Below, one piece after another: positions 26,247 through 35,903 of a DNA stretch of 64,000 nt (position 1 is its first letter; every line of letters begins with the position of its first letter). The stretch is from Pseudomonas bharatica CSV86 (lineage in GTDB: Bacteria > Pseudomonadota > Gammaproteobacteria > Pseudomonadales > Pseudomonadaceae): positions 75,001 through 139,000 of the forward strand of contig NZ_AMWJ02000007.1 in assembly GCF_000319305.2 (NCBI RefSeq), written 5' to 3'. The translations under genes and the position numbers were made by a program. The notes under the pieces were generated by a model. The model saw only the letters and a program-made list of their open reading frames with translations, made no database searches and was not told where the DNA came from.

Positions 26247-26851
26247 CAGGGCTTGGCTGAAAGCTGCGTCCTGGCGTGCATGTGCTTGCCTGGAGCTCTG
26301 TGGCGCTCAGGCGGCGCATCGCTGTGCATGACGATACTTTTTTAGCGCCCTCGAGATCGAGCGCCGCCCGCGCGGCGCATCGCTGGCAAGCCAGCTCCCA
26401 CATTTGTTGCAACGTACCTATGCCTGTCAGGCCATAGTGATCGCCTTGTTTGTAAGGCGCGATACCGTGTCGTGCCCAACGGCCTCCCCACGGTGGATCA
26501 TCGAACATCCAAAAACTGACAGCGGGGATCTCACAGGCCATGGCGCGTTGCAACAAATGTGGGAGCTGGCTTGCCAGCGATGCGCCGCGCGGGCGGCGCT
26601 CGGTCTTGAGGGCACTGAAGATGTTCCGACATGCGCTCCCACCGGTAACGCCAGTAACAATGCGGTAACACCGTAATTGACTTCCCCCGCGCGCTCACGA
26701 CTATAGGCGTCCCGTGGCACGACCGTGCCGTATACAAGGCCGGGAACGGATTTGACCCAAACACCACACTCGATGATGTGCCGTTCCAGAAGATGAATAC
26801 ATGCGTTGTACGCAGTGGTTTTTCACAGCGCCTGAACGAGGATTGCTTTTC
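26247..26851. other. folK-panB intergenic region with inverted REP pair
   Basis: About 605 bases without a credible protein gene; apparent reading frames here follow the repeat arms. The region contains two inverted ~71-bp REP-containing arms (described separately), then a stretch that must hold the panB promoter. I could not pick out a clear -35/-10. The panB ribosome site GAGGA lies near 26,838. Confidence 0.7.
26344..26616. repeat. Extended inverted REP pair (REPIN-like)
   Basis: The arms 26344-26414 and 26546-26616 are inverted copies of about 71 bp with only about three differences, separated by about 131 bp. Each arm contains the genus-typical core TGGGAGCTGGCTTGCCAGCG plus a GC-rich palindrome (GCGCCGCCCGCGCGGCGC). 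In RNA the arms could pair into a very long stem. Confidence 0.88.
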
Positions 26852-27652
26852 ATGCCAGACGTAACCCTGACCACTCTCCAGGCCCTCAAGGCCAAGGGTG
26901 AAAAAATCGCCATGCTGACCTGCTACGACGCGACCTTCGCCCAGGCGGCGGCCCGTGCCGGCGTCGAGATCCTGCTGGTTGGCGACTCCCTGGGGATGGT
27001 CCTGCAGGGCCACGACAGCACCCTGCCGGTGACCAATGCGGAAATGGCCTACCACGTCGCCAGCGTCAAGCGCGGCAACGAAGGTGCGCTGATCCTCGCC
27101 GACCTGCCATTCATGGCCTATGCCACCGCCGACCAGGCCTTCGCCAATTGCGCCGAGCTGATGCGTGCCGGCGCGCACATGGTCAAGCTCGAAGGCGCGG
27201 CCTGGCTGGGCGAGACCGTACGCCAGCTGGCCGATCGCGGCGTGCCGGTGTGCATGCACCTGGGCCTTACCCCGCAGGCGGTCAACATCCTCGGTGGCTA
27301 CAAGGTCCAGGGGCGTCAGGAAAACCAGGCACGCCAGATGCGCGCGGACGCCATCGCCCTGGAGCAGGCCGGTGCCGCAATGTTGCTGCTGGAATGCGTA
27401 CCAAGCGAGCTGGCTGCGGAAATCACCCAGGCGGTGAGCATCCCGGTGATCGGCATTGGCGCCGGCAGCGCCACCGACGGCCAGGTCCTTGTCCTGCACG
27501 ACATGCTGGGCCTGTCGCTGAGCGGTCGTGCGCCGAAGTTCGTGAAGAACTTCATGGCCGGCCAGCCGGACATCCAGAGCGCCTTGCAAGCCTACGTGCA
27601 AGCGGTCAAGGACGTCAGCTTCCCCGGCAGCGAACACGGGTTCAGCGCATGA
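26852..27652 (+). CDS. panB: 3-methyl-2-oxobutanoate hydroxymethyltransferase
   Basis: The first committed enzyme of pantothenate synthesis; it transfers a one-carbon unit from methylene-THF to ketoisovalerate, which comes from the ilv pathway. The 266-residue TIM barrel shows MLTCYDATFAQAAARAG, the metal-binding VGDSLGMVLQGHDSTLPV, and IGIGAGSATDGQVLVLHDMLG with FVKNF near the end. The ATG at 26852 with GAGGA upstream is preferred over an in-frame start at 26801. It is coupled to panC. Confidence 0.96.
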   Translation: MPDVTLTTLQALKAKGEKIAMLTCYDATFAQAAARAGVEILLVGDSLGMVLQGHDSTLPVTNAEMAYHVASVKRGNEGALILADLPFMAYATADQAFANCAELMRAGAHMVKLEGAAWLGETVRQLADRGVPVCMHLGLTPQAVNILGGYKVQGRQENQARQMRADAIALEQAGAAMLLLECVPSELAAEITQAVSIPVIGIGAGSATDGQVLVLHDMLGLSLSGRAPKFVKNFMAGQPDIQSALQAYVQAVKDVSFPGSEHGFSA

Positions 27653-28506
27653 ATACCGTCAAGACCGTCCTTGAACTGCGCGCCGCCGTCGCCCGTGCCC
27701 GCGGCGAAGGCAAGCGCATCGCCTTCGTGCCGACCATGGGCAACCTGCACAGCGGCCATTCCGCGCTGGTGACCAAGGCCGCCCAGCGCGCTGATTTCGT
27801 GGTTGCCAGCATCTTCGTCAACCCGTTGCAGTTCGGCGCCGGTGAAGACCTCGACAAATATCCACGAACCCTCGCCGCCGACCAGGAAAAGCTCCTCGAG
27901 GCCGGCTGCAACCTGCTGTTCGCCCCGACCGTGGACGAAATGTACCCGGACGGCATGGCCGTGCAGACCCGGGTCAGCGTCCCGCAACTGTCCGAAGGGC
28001 TTTGTGGCGCCAGCCGCCCGGGCCATTTCGAAGGCGTGGCGACCGTGGTCAGCAAGCTGTTCAACATGGTCCAGCCGGACATCGCAGTGTTCGGCCAGAA
28101 GGACTTCCAGCAACTGGCGGTAATCCGCGCCATGGTCCGCGACCTGAACATGCCGATCCAGATCATCGGCGAGCCGACCGTACGGGCCGAGGATGGCCTG
28201 GCGCTGTCGTCGCGCAACGGTTACCTGAATGCCGAGCAGCGTGCCATCGCCCCCGTGGTCTATCGCACCCTGAGCCAATTGGCCGATGGTATCCGCCAGG
28301 GCCGTCGCGATTTCCCGGCACTGATCGCCGAGGGTCGGCAGGCGCTGATCGACGCCGGCCTCAAGCCCGACTACCTGGAAGTCCGTCACGCCGTCGACCT
28401 GCGCCCCGCCCTCGCCAACGACCACGATCTGGTCATTCTGGTCGCCGCCTATCTTGGCCCTACCCGCCTGATCGATAACCTGCACCTCAATCTCGAAGCC
28501 AACTAA
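27649..28506 (+). CDS. panC: Pantothenate synthetase
   Basis: It ligates pantoate and beta-alanine using ATP. The 285-residue class I nucleotidyltransferase has the HIGH-like FVPTMGNLHSGHSALV, SIFVNPLQFG, the substrate-binding FGQKDFQQL and the KMSKS-like ALSSRNGYL. The start overlaps the panB stop (ATGA). panD, which makes the beta-alanine substrate, does not follow as it does in P. aeruginosa; it must be elsewhere or be replaced. Confidence 0.96.
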   Translation: MNTVKTVLELRAAVARARGEGKRIAFVPTMGNLHSGHSALVTKAAQRADFVVASIFVNPLQFGAGEDLDKYPRTLAADQEKLLEAGCNLLFAPTVDEMYPDGMAVQTRVSVPQLSEGLCGASRPGHFEGVATVVSKLFNMVQPDIAVFGQKDFQQLAVIRAMVRDLNMPIQIIGEPTVRAEDGLALSSRNGYLNAEQRAIAPVVYRTLSQLADGIRQGRRDFPALIAEGRQALIDAGLKPDYLEVRHAVDLRPALANDHDLVILVAAYLGPTRLIDNLHLNLEAN

Positions 28507-28576
28507 GCTCTCGGGACACACCGGGCCAGGACGCCCGGTGAACAGGCTGTAGCGAAATGACATATCTCAATGGCTT

Positions 28577-28616
28577 TTACCGGCCCGTCGCGAAATAATC
28601 CGCGACGGGCCGGTAA
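28577..28616 (+). terminator. Long hairpin between panC and pgi
   Basis: A perfect 16-bp stem (TTACCGGCCCGTCGCG and its complement) with an eight-base A/T loop lies 70 bases after panC. It lacks a T run after the stem; it is probably a terminator or mRNA-stabilising end for panBC. Confidence 0.7.
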
Positions 28617-28672
28617 CGGCTACACGTTCTCCGTGTCCAAGGCAGTTCAAGCAATCAAGGAACCCTGCAGCG

Positions 28673-30337
28673 ATGGCGTATTACCGTACTCCTCATGATG
28701 TCACCGCACTGCCAGCCTGGCAGGCACTCCAGCAACACCGCGAAACCATGCAGGATTTCAGCATGCGCGAGGCCTTCAACGCCGACCCGCAGCGATTCAA
28801 CCAGTTTTCCCTGAGCAGTTGTGGCCTGTTCCTCGACTACTCGAAAAACCTGATCAATGCCGAGACCCGCGACAAGCTGGTCGGGCTGGCCAATGAAGTG
28901 GGCCTGCAGCAAGCCATCCAGGCACTGTTCGCCGGCGAGATCGTCAACGCCTCCGAAGGCCGTCCGGCACTGCACACCGCGCTGCGCCGTCCGGTGGGCG
29001 ACAAACTGAGCGTCAATGGCGTCAACGTGATGCCGGACGTGCATAAAGTGCTCAACCAGGTTACCGAGCTGGTCGGCAAGATCCACGATGGCCTGTGGCG
29101 CGGCTACAGCGAGAAGCCGATCACCGACGTGGTCAACATCGGCATCGGCGGCTCCTTCCTCGGCCCGGAACTGGTTTCCGAGGCCTTGCTGCCCTATGCC
29201 CAGCGCGGCGTGCGTTGCCACTACCTGGCAAATATCGACGGCAGCGAGTTCCATGAGCTGTCGGCCAACCTGCGCGCCGAAACCACGCTGTTCATCGTTT
29301 CCTCGAAATCCTTCAACACCCTGGAAACCTTGAAGAACGCCCAGGCCGCTCGCGCCTGGTACCTGGCCCAGGGCGGTTCGGAAGCCGAGCTGTACCGCCA
29401 CTTCATCGCCGTGTCGAGCAACAAGGCGGCGGCCGTCGCCTTCGGCATCCGCGAAGAGAACATCTTCCCGATGTGGGACTGGGTCGGCGGACGTTATTCG
29501 CTGTGGTCGGCCATCGGCCTGCCGATCGCCCTGGCCATCGGCACCGCCAACTTCAAGGAACTGCTGTCCGGTGCCTACACCATGGACCAGCATTTCCAGA
29601 ATGCCCCGTTCGAGCAGAACATGCCGGTGCTGCTGGCCTTGCTCGGTATCTGGTACGGCAACTTCTGGGGGGCGCAAAGCCATGCGATCCTGCCGTACGA
29701 CCACTACCTGCGCAACATCACCAAGCACCTGCAGCAGTTGGACATGGAGTCCAATGGCAAGCACGTGCGCCAGGACGGCACACCGGTCACCCATGACACC
29801 GGCCCGGTGATCTGGGGCGGCGTCGGCTGCAATGGCCAGCACGCCTACCATCAGTTGCTGCACCAGGGCACCCAGTTGATCCCGGCGGACTTCATCGTCC
29901 CGGTGGTGAGCTTCAACCCGGTCGCCGACCATCATCAGTGGCTGTACGCCAACTGCCTGTCGCAGAGCCAGGCGCTGATGCTCGGCAAGACCCGCGCCGA
30001 AGCCGAGGCCGAGCTGCGCGACAAGGGCATGAGCGAAACCGATGTGCAAAGGCTGGCGCCGCACAAGGTGATCCCGGGCAATCGCCCGAGCAACACCCTG
30101 GTGGTCGAACGCATCAGCCCGCGCCGTCTTGGCGCCCTGGTTGCAATGTACGAGCACAAGGTTTTCGTGCAAAGCGTGATCTGGGGTATCAACGCCTTCG
30201 ACCAGTGGGGCGTGGAACTGGGCAAGGAGCTCGGCAAGGGCGTCTACCAGCGCCTGATCGGCGGTATCGAGGAGCCGGCAGAAGACGCTTCGACCCAGGG
30301 GCTGATCAACTACTTCCGCGGCCGTCACCGCGGCTGA
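28673..30337 (+). CDS. pgi: Glucose-6-phosphate isomerase
   Basis: It interconverts glucose-6-phosphate and fructose-6-phosphate; in pseudomonads this serves mainly gluconeogenesis and the Entner-Doudoroff cycle. At 554 residues it is the long proteobacterial form. Signatures: VVNIGIGGSFLGPELVSEAL (sugar phosphate), SSKSFNTLET, MWDWVGGRYSLWSAIGLP, a catalytic Glu/His region (GTPVTHDTGPVIWGGVGCNGQHAYHQLLHQG) and the C-terminal Lys in INAFDQWGVELGKELG. A clear AAGGA lies before the ATG. Confidence 0.96.
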   Translation: MAYYRTPHDVTALPAWQALQQHRETMQDFSMREAFNADPQRFNQFSLSSCGLFLDYSKNLINAETRDKLVGLANEVGLQQAIQALFAGEIVNASEGRPALHTALRRPVGDKLSVNGVNVMPDVHKVLNQVTELVGKIHDGLWRGYSEKPITDVVNIGIGGSFLGPELVSEALLPYAQRGVRCHYLANIDGSEFHELSANLRAETTLFIVSSKSFNTLETLKNAQAARAWYLAQGGSEAELYRHFIAVSSNKAAAVAFGIREENIFPMWDWVGGRYSLWSAIGLPIALAIGTANFKELLSGAYTMDQHFQNAPFEQNMPVLLALLGIWYGNFWGAQSHAILPYDHYLRNITKHLQQLDMESNGKHVRQDGTPVTHDTGPVIWGGVGCNGQHAYHQLLHQGTQLIPADFIVPVVSFNPVADHHQWLYANCLSQSQALMLGKTRAEAEAELRDKGMSETDVQRLAPHKVIPGNRPSNTLVVERISPRRLGALVAMYEHKVFVQSVIWGINAFDQWGVELGKELGKGVYQRLIGGIEEPAEDASTQGLINYFRGRHRG

Positions 30338-30446
30338 CCCCCGGTCGCCGCCCCCGGGCATGGCCGGGGCAGCGGCTACACTGTCCTCACCCCCGGCTGC
30401 CTTCGAAAGGCTTCCCCGCGTCGTCGACGAAGGCAACGCCGTCCAT

Positions 30447-30455
30447 AACAACAGG
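30447..30455 (+). promoter_or_regulatory. Candidate Hfq/Crc CA motif at the acs ribosome site
   Basis: AACAACAGG lies 14 bases before the acs start codon, next to the purine-rich ribosome site GGACAGG. Its A-rich triplet pattern fits the AAnAAnAA motif through which Hfq and Crc block translation of catabolic mRNAs. It is a single short match, so this remains a suggestion. Confidence 0.4.
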
Positions 30456-30468
30456 ACAGGTCGTGCCC

Positions 30469-32403
<1,935 letters not shown>

Positions 32404-32418
32404 TATACCGGGTATTTT

Positions 32419-32437
32419 GGGGTCGCTTTGCGGCCCC
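32419..32437 (+). terminator. Weak hairpin after acs
   Basis: An 8-bp stem GGGGTCGC/GCGGCCCC with one G-T pair and a three-base loop lies 15 bases past the acs stop; no T run follows. Confidence 0.45.
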
Positions 32438-32461
32438 AGCGACCTGAGCCCAAAGGTATTC

Positions 32462-33334
32462 ATGGAAGCCCTACGCCGCCGCATCGAAACCCAGCTCCTC
32501 AGCCTCACCGGCCTGTCCCTCGGCCAACTCGACCTGGAAAACCCCAAGGGCGACCCCGGCCTGTTCGGCCCGCAGAGCCTCAGTTGGCAGGTACACGGCG
32601 ATTTCCCCAGCATGCTGGCAGGCGGAATCAGCGCCTTGCTCCTGCAAATGCTTCACCCACTGGCCCTGGCCGGGGTCTGGGATCATTCCAACTTCCGCGA
32701 AGACATGCTCGGCAGGCTGCGCCGCACCAGCCAGTTCATCTCCGGCACCACCTTTGGCGCAACCAACGATGCCGAATGGCTGATCGAACGGGTCAAGACC
32801 ATCCACCTGCAGGTCGCCGGCAACGCTGCCGATGGAACCCCCTACGCCGCCAGTGACCCGGACCTGCTGACCTGGGTGCATGTCGCCGAGGTACGCAGCT
32901 TCCTCGCCGCCCACCTGCGTTACCGCAACCGCCACATGGCCGATGCGGCGCAGGATGCCTACTACAGCGAAATCGCCCTGATCGCCGAGCGGCTGGGAGC
33001 GCGGGATGTGCCCAGGTCGCGGCAGGAGGTGGCGGATTATCTGCGCCGGGTGCGCCCGCAACTGGTTTGCGACGAGCGCAGCCGCGAGGTGGTGCAGGTG
33101 CTACTGAATGCCCCGGCGCCAAGCCGGATAGCCCGGCCAGTGGGGAACCTGATGATGCAGGCGGGGATCGGCCTGCTGCCCGATTGGGCCGGCGACATGC
33201 TCGGGTTGAGGCTGGGCCCGGTGAAGCAGCGGGTGGTCGATCTGGGCATGAATGCGCTGGTCGGGCCGGTGTTGCGCTGGGCGATGCGGGATGGCTCGGT
33301 GCATCGGGCGCGGCGGCGGATGGGTCTGCAGTGA
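32462..33334 (+). CDS. Oxygenase MpaB family protein (DUF2236)
   Basis: A 290-residue protein of the DUF2236/MpaB family, related to latex-clearing proteins and a fungal oxidative-cleavage enzyme; those members bind b-type haem. The expected blocks are present: MLAGGISALLLQMLHPLALAGVWDHSNF (candidate axial His), RRTSQFISGTTFG, and DLLTWVHVAEVRSFLAAHLRYR (second His-rich motif). No signal peptide is apparent. The substrate is unknown. I use the ATG at 32462 (AAAGG upstream) rather than an earlier start inside the acs hairpin region. A REPIN begins immediately after the stop. Confidence 0.85.
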   Translation: MEALRRRIETQLLSLTGLSLGQLDLENPKGDPGLFGPQSLSWQVHGDFPSMLAGGISALLLQMLHPLALAGVWDHSNFREDMLGRLRRTSQFISGTTFGATNDAEWLIERVKTIHLQVAGNAADGTPYAASDPDLLTWVHVAEVRSFLAAHLRYRNRHMADAAQDAYYSEIALIAERLGARDVPRSRQEVADYLRRVRPQLVCDERSREVVQVLLNAPAPSRIARPVGNLMMQAGIGLLPDWAGDMLGLRLGPVKQRVVDLGMNALVGPVLRWAMRDGSVHRARRRMGLQ

Positions 33335-33335
33335 C

Positions 33336-33447
33336 TTGATGGCCTCATCGCTGGCAAGCCAGCTCCCACAGTGTCCGCGTCGAACATAAGTCCTGTGGTC
33401 AACACAAAACCCTGTGGGAGCTGGCTTGCCAGCGATGAGGCCATCAA
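33336..33447. repeat. REPIN (inverted REP pair)
   Basis: Two 36-bp perfectly inverted arms (33336-33371 and 33412-33447), each with TCGCTGGCAAGCCAGCTCCCACAG, flank a 40-bp spacer. It starts two bases after the stop of the MpaB-like gene, within the 205-bp gap before the thiolase gene, which otherwise holds only that gene's upstream region. Confidence 0.93.
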
Positions 33448-33539
33448 AGTCACCACTGCCCCGACCTGCCCATCTGTGCCACTATGCGCGAGCCCACCGC
33501 AGACTCAACGTCAAAACGAACAAGACAGAGGACTAGAGC

Positions 33540-34718
33540 ATGCAAGATGTCGTAATCGTCGCCGCCACCCGTACTGCGGTCGGCAGCTTCCAGGGCGCGC
33601 TGGCGAATATTCCCGCCGTCGATCTCGGCGCCGCCGTGATCCGTCAACTGCTGGCCCAGACCGGCCTGGACGGCGCCCAGGTCGACGAAGTGATCCTTGG
33701 CCAGGTATTGACCGCCGGTGCCGGCCAGAACCCGGCGCGCCAGGCCGCGATCAAGGCCGGCCTGCCCCACGCAGTCCCCGCCATGACCCTGAACAAGGTC
33801 TGCGGCTCCGGCCTCAAGGCCCTGCACCTGGCGACCCAGGCGATCCGCTGCGGCGATGCCGAGGTCATCATCGCCGGCGGCCAGGAGAACATGAGCCTGG
33901 CCAACTACGTCATGCCCGGTGCCCGCACCGGCCTGCGCATGGGCCACGCGAGCCTGATCGACAGCATGATCAGCGACGGCCTGTGGGATGCCTTCAACGA
34001 CTATCACATGGGCATCACCGCCGAGAACCTGGTGGAAAAGTACGGGATCAGCCGTGAAGACCAGGATGCCTTCGCCGCCGCCTCCCAGCAGAAGGCTGCC
34101 GCCGCCATCGAAAGCCGGCGCTTCGTCGAGGAAATCACGCCGATCCTGATCCCGCAGCGCAAGGGTGATCCGGTTGCATTCGCCACCGACGAGCAACCCC
34201 GCGCCGGCACTACGGCCGAGGCCCTGGCCAAGCTCAAGCCGGCGTTCAAGAAGGACGGCACCGTTACCGCCGGCAACGCTTCTTCACTGAACGACGGCGC
34301 GGCCGCCGTGATGCTGATGAGCGCGGCCAAGGCCGAGGCGCTGAACCTGCCGGTGTTGGCGCGAATCAAGGCCTATGCCAATGCCGGTGTCGATCCGGCG
34401 ATCATGGGCATCGGGCCGGTCAGCGCCACCCGCCGCTGCCTGGAGAAGGCCGGCTGGAGCCTGGACCAGCTCGACCTGATCGAAGCCAACGAGGCCTTTG
34501 CCGCCCAGGCCCTGTCGGTGGGCAAGGAGCTGCAATGGGATGCCTCGAAGGTCAACGTCAACGGCGGAGCCATCGCCCTTGGCCATCCGATCGGCGCGTC
34601 CGGCTGCCGCGTGCTGGTGACCCTGCTGCATGAAATGATCAAGCGCGATGCCAGGAAAGGCCTCGCTACCCTGTGCATCGGTGGTGGCCAAGGCGTGGCC
34701 CTGGCGATCGAACGCTGA
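33540..34718 (+). CDS. Acetyl-CoA C-acetyltransferase (thiolase)
   Basis: A biosynthetic-type thiolase of 392 residues that condenses two acetyl-CoA to acetoacetyl-CoA, or runs in reverse. Catalytic residues: Cys88 in LNKVCGSGLKAL, His in NGGAIALGHPIGASG and a second Cys in TLCIGGGQG. The N-terminus QDVVIVAATRTAVGSF is family-typical. With acs two genes upstream it could feed acetyl-CoA to acetoacetyl-CoA. It is probably an AtoB/PhaA-like enzyme, but the pathway cannot be fixed from sequence. GAGGA precedes the ATG. Confidence 0.93.
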   Translation: MQDVVIVAATRTAVGSFQGALANIPAVDLGAAVIRQLLAQTGLDGAQVDEVILGQVLTAGAGQNPARQAAIKAGLPHAVPAMTLNKVCGSGLKALHLATQAIRCGDAEVIIAGGQENMSLANYVMPGARTGLRMGHASLIDSMISDGLWDAFNDYHMGITAENLVEKYGISREDQDAFAAASQQKAAAAIESRRFVEEITPILIPQRKGDPVAFATDEQPRAGTTAEALAKLKPAFKKDGTVTAGNASSLNDGAAAVMLMSAAKAEALNLPVLARIKAYANAGVDPAIMGIGPVSATRRCLEKAGWSLDQLDLIEANEAFAAQALSVGKELQWDASKVNVNGGAIALGHPIGASGCRVLVTLLHEMIKRDARKGLATLCIGGGQGVALAIER

Positions 34719-34725
34719 TCGACGC

Positions 34726-34751
34726 GGGGAGGGGCTGCCCGGCCCCTCCCC
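34726..34751 (+). terminator. Hairpin after the thiolase gene
   Basis: A perfect 10-bp GC stem (GGGGAGGGGC/GCCCCTCCCC) with a six-base loop starts seven bases past the stop. No long T run follows. Confidence 0.65.
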
Positions 34752-34796
34752 GTTGCGCAACTGGTAAACTGCACGCCCGCAACCAAGGCCACGTGC

Positions 34797-35813
34797 ATGT
34801 CTTCCTTGAACCAGGCGCTGCGCGCCGCCCTCGACAACCGTCAATCCCTTCTCGCCGAACTGCATGCCCAGGGCACCGACTGCTATCGCCTGTTCCACGG
34901 CAGCCAGGAAGGCGCCCCCGGCCTCACCGCCGACCGCTATGGCCCACAGTTGCTGGTGCAGAGCTTCCACCAGACCGTGGAGCGGAACGACCTGCTGGAC
35001 CTGCACGCGACCATCGAGAAGTTCCTCGGCCAGCAGTTGCACCTGGTCTATAACGACCGCTCCCGGGGCAATAGCCGGGTGGATCGCCATGACACCGTCC
35101 ATGAGGCCAGCGACGAGGCGCTGGCCGATATGGTCGGCCACGAGTGGGGCCTGAACTACCGGGTGCGCGGCCGCCACGCCGGCCAGGACCCGCTGCTGTT
35201 CCTCGACCTGCGCAACGCCCGCGGCTGGGTCAGGCAGCATAGCGCTGGCAAGCGCGTGCTCAACCTGTTCGCCTACACCTGTGGCGTCGGTCTTGCCGCT
35301 GCGGCGGGCGGCGCCCGTGAGGTATGCAACCTGGACTTCGCTGAAGGCAACCTGGCCGTGGGCCGGGAGAATGGCGCGCTCAATCCGCAGGTAACACCGA
35401 TGGAGTTCGTCCAGTCCGATTACTTCCCGGCCATTCGCCAACTGGCAGGATTGCCGGTCAGCCAGCGCCGTGGACAGAAACTGCCCTCTTACCCGCGTCT
35501 GCAGGCACGCCAGTACGACTTGGTATTCCTCGACCCGCCGGCCTGGGCCAAGAGCGCCTTCGGCACCGTGGACCTGTTGCGCGACTACCAGAGCCTGCTC
35601 AAGCCGGCACTGCTGACTACTGCGCAGGACGGCGTGCTGATCTGCAATAACAACCTGGCCAAGGTCGACATGGACGATTGGCGTGAATTGGTATTGCGCT
35701 GTGCCGAAAAGGCCGGACGCCCGGTGCGGGAATGGCAGGTGATCACCCCGGCAGCCGACTTCCCCTCCTTGGACGCCCGCCCGCCGCTGAAAACCCTGGT
35801 GTTGCATCTTTAA
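34797..35813 (+). CDS. Class I SAM-dependent rRNA methyltransferase (RlmI-like)
   Basis: A 338-residue protein with a short N-terminal region (LFHGSQEGAPGLTADRYG, a segment shared with RlmI/RlmK-type enzymes), a linker ending at RVRGRHAGQDPLLFLDLRNARGWVR, and a Rossmann methyltransferase domain. Motif I is VLNLFAYTCGVGLAAAAGG, the acidic motif II is CNLDFAEGNL, and the catalytic motif is DLVFLDPPAWAKS. It probably methylates 23S rRNA, but the target base is not settled by the sequence. It lacks an obvious N-terminal PUA domain of full length. Confidence 0.85.
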   Translation: MSSLNQALRAALDNRQSLLAELHAQGTDCYRLFHGSQEGAPGLTADRYGPQLLVQSFHQTVERNDLLDLHATIEKFLGQQLHLVYNDRSRGNSRVDRHDTVHEASDEALADMVGHEWGLNYRVRGRHAGQDPLLFLDLRNARGWVRQHSAGKRVLNLFAYTCGVGLAAAAGGAREVCNLDFAEGNLAVGRENGALNPQVTPMEFVQSDYFPAIRQLAGLPVSQRRGQKLPSYPRLQARQYDLVFLDPPAWAKSAFGTVDLLRDYQSLLKPALLTTAQDGVLICNNNLAKVDMDDWRELVLRCAEKAGRPVREWQVITPAADFPSLDARPPLKTLVLHL

Positions 35814-35903
35814 AGATTTGTATGGCGTGGCTGTCGGATCGCTCCGACAGCCTTCGGAACTCCATTTACCTGCCATACTCTAAGCGTCCCGCTCTCCACG
35901 CAG

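Noticed and set aside
25123..26676. Open frames containing the peptide-like text QQMWELACQRCAARAAL on both strands
   Set aside because: These translate the arms of the inverted REP pair; the repeated text comes from non-coding repeats, not a protein family.
29938..30468. N-terminal extension of the acetyl-CoA synthetase by about 177 residues
   Set aside because: The extension is out-of-frame pgi sequence; the ATG at 30469 gives the family start and length.
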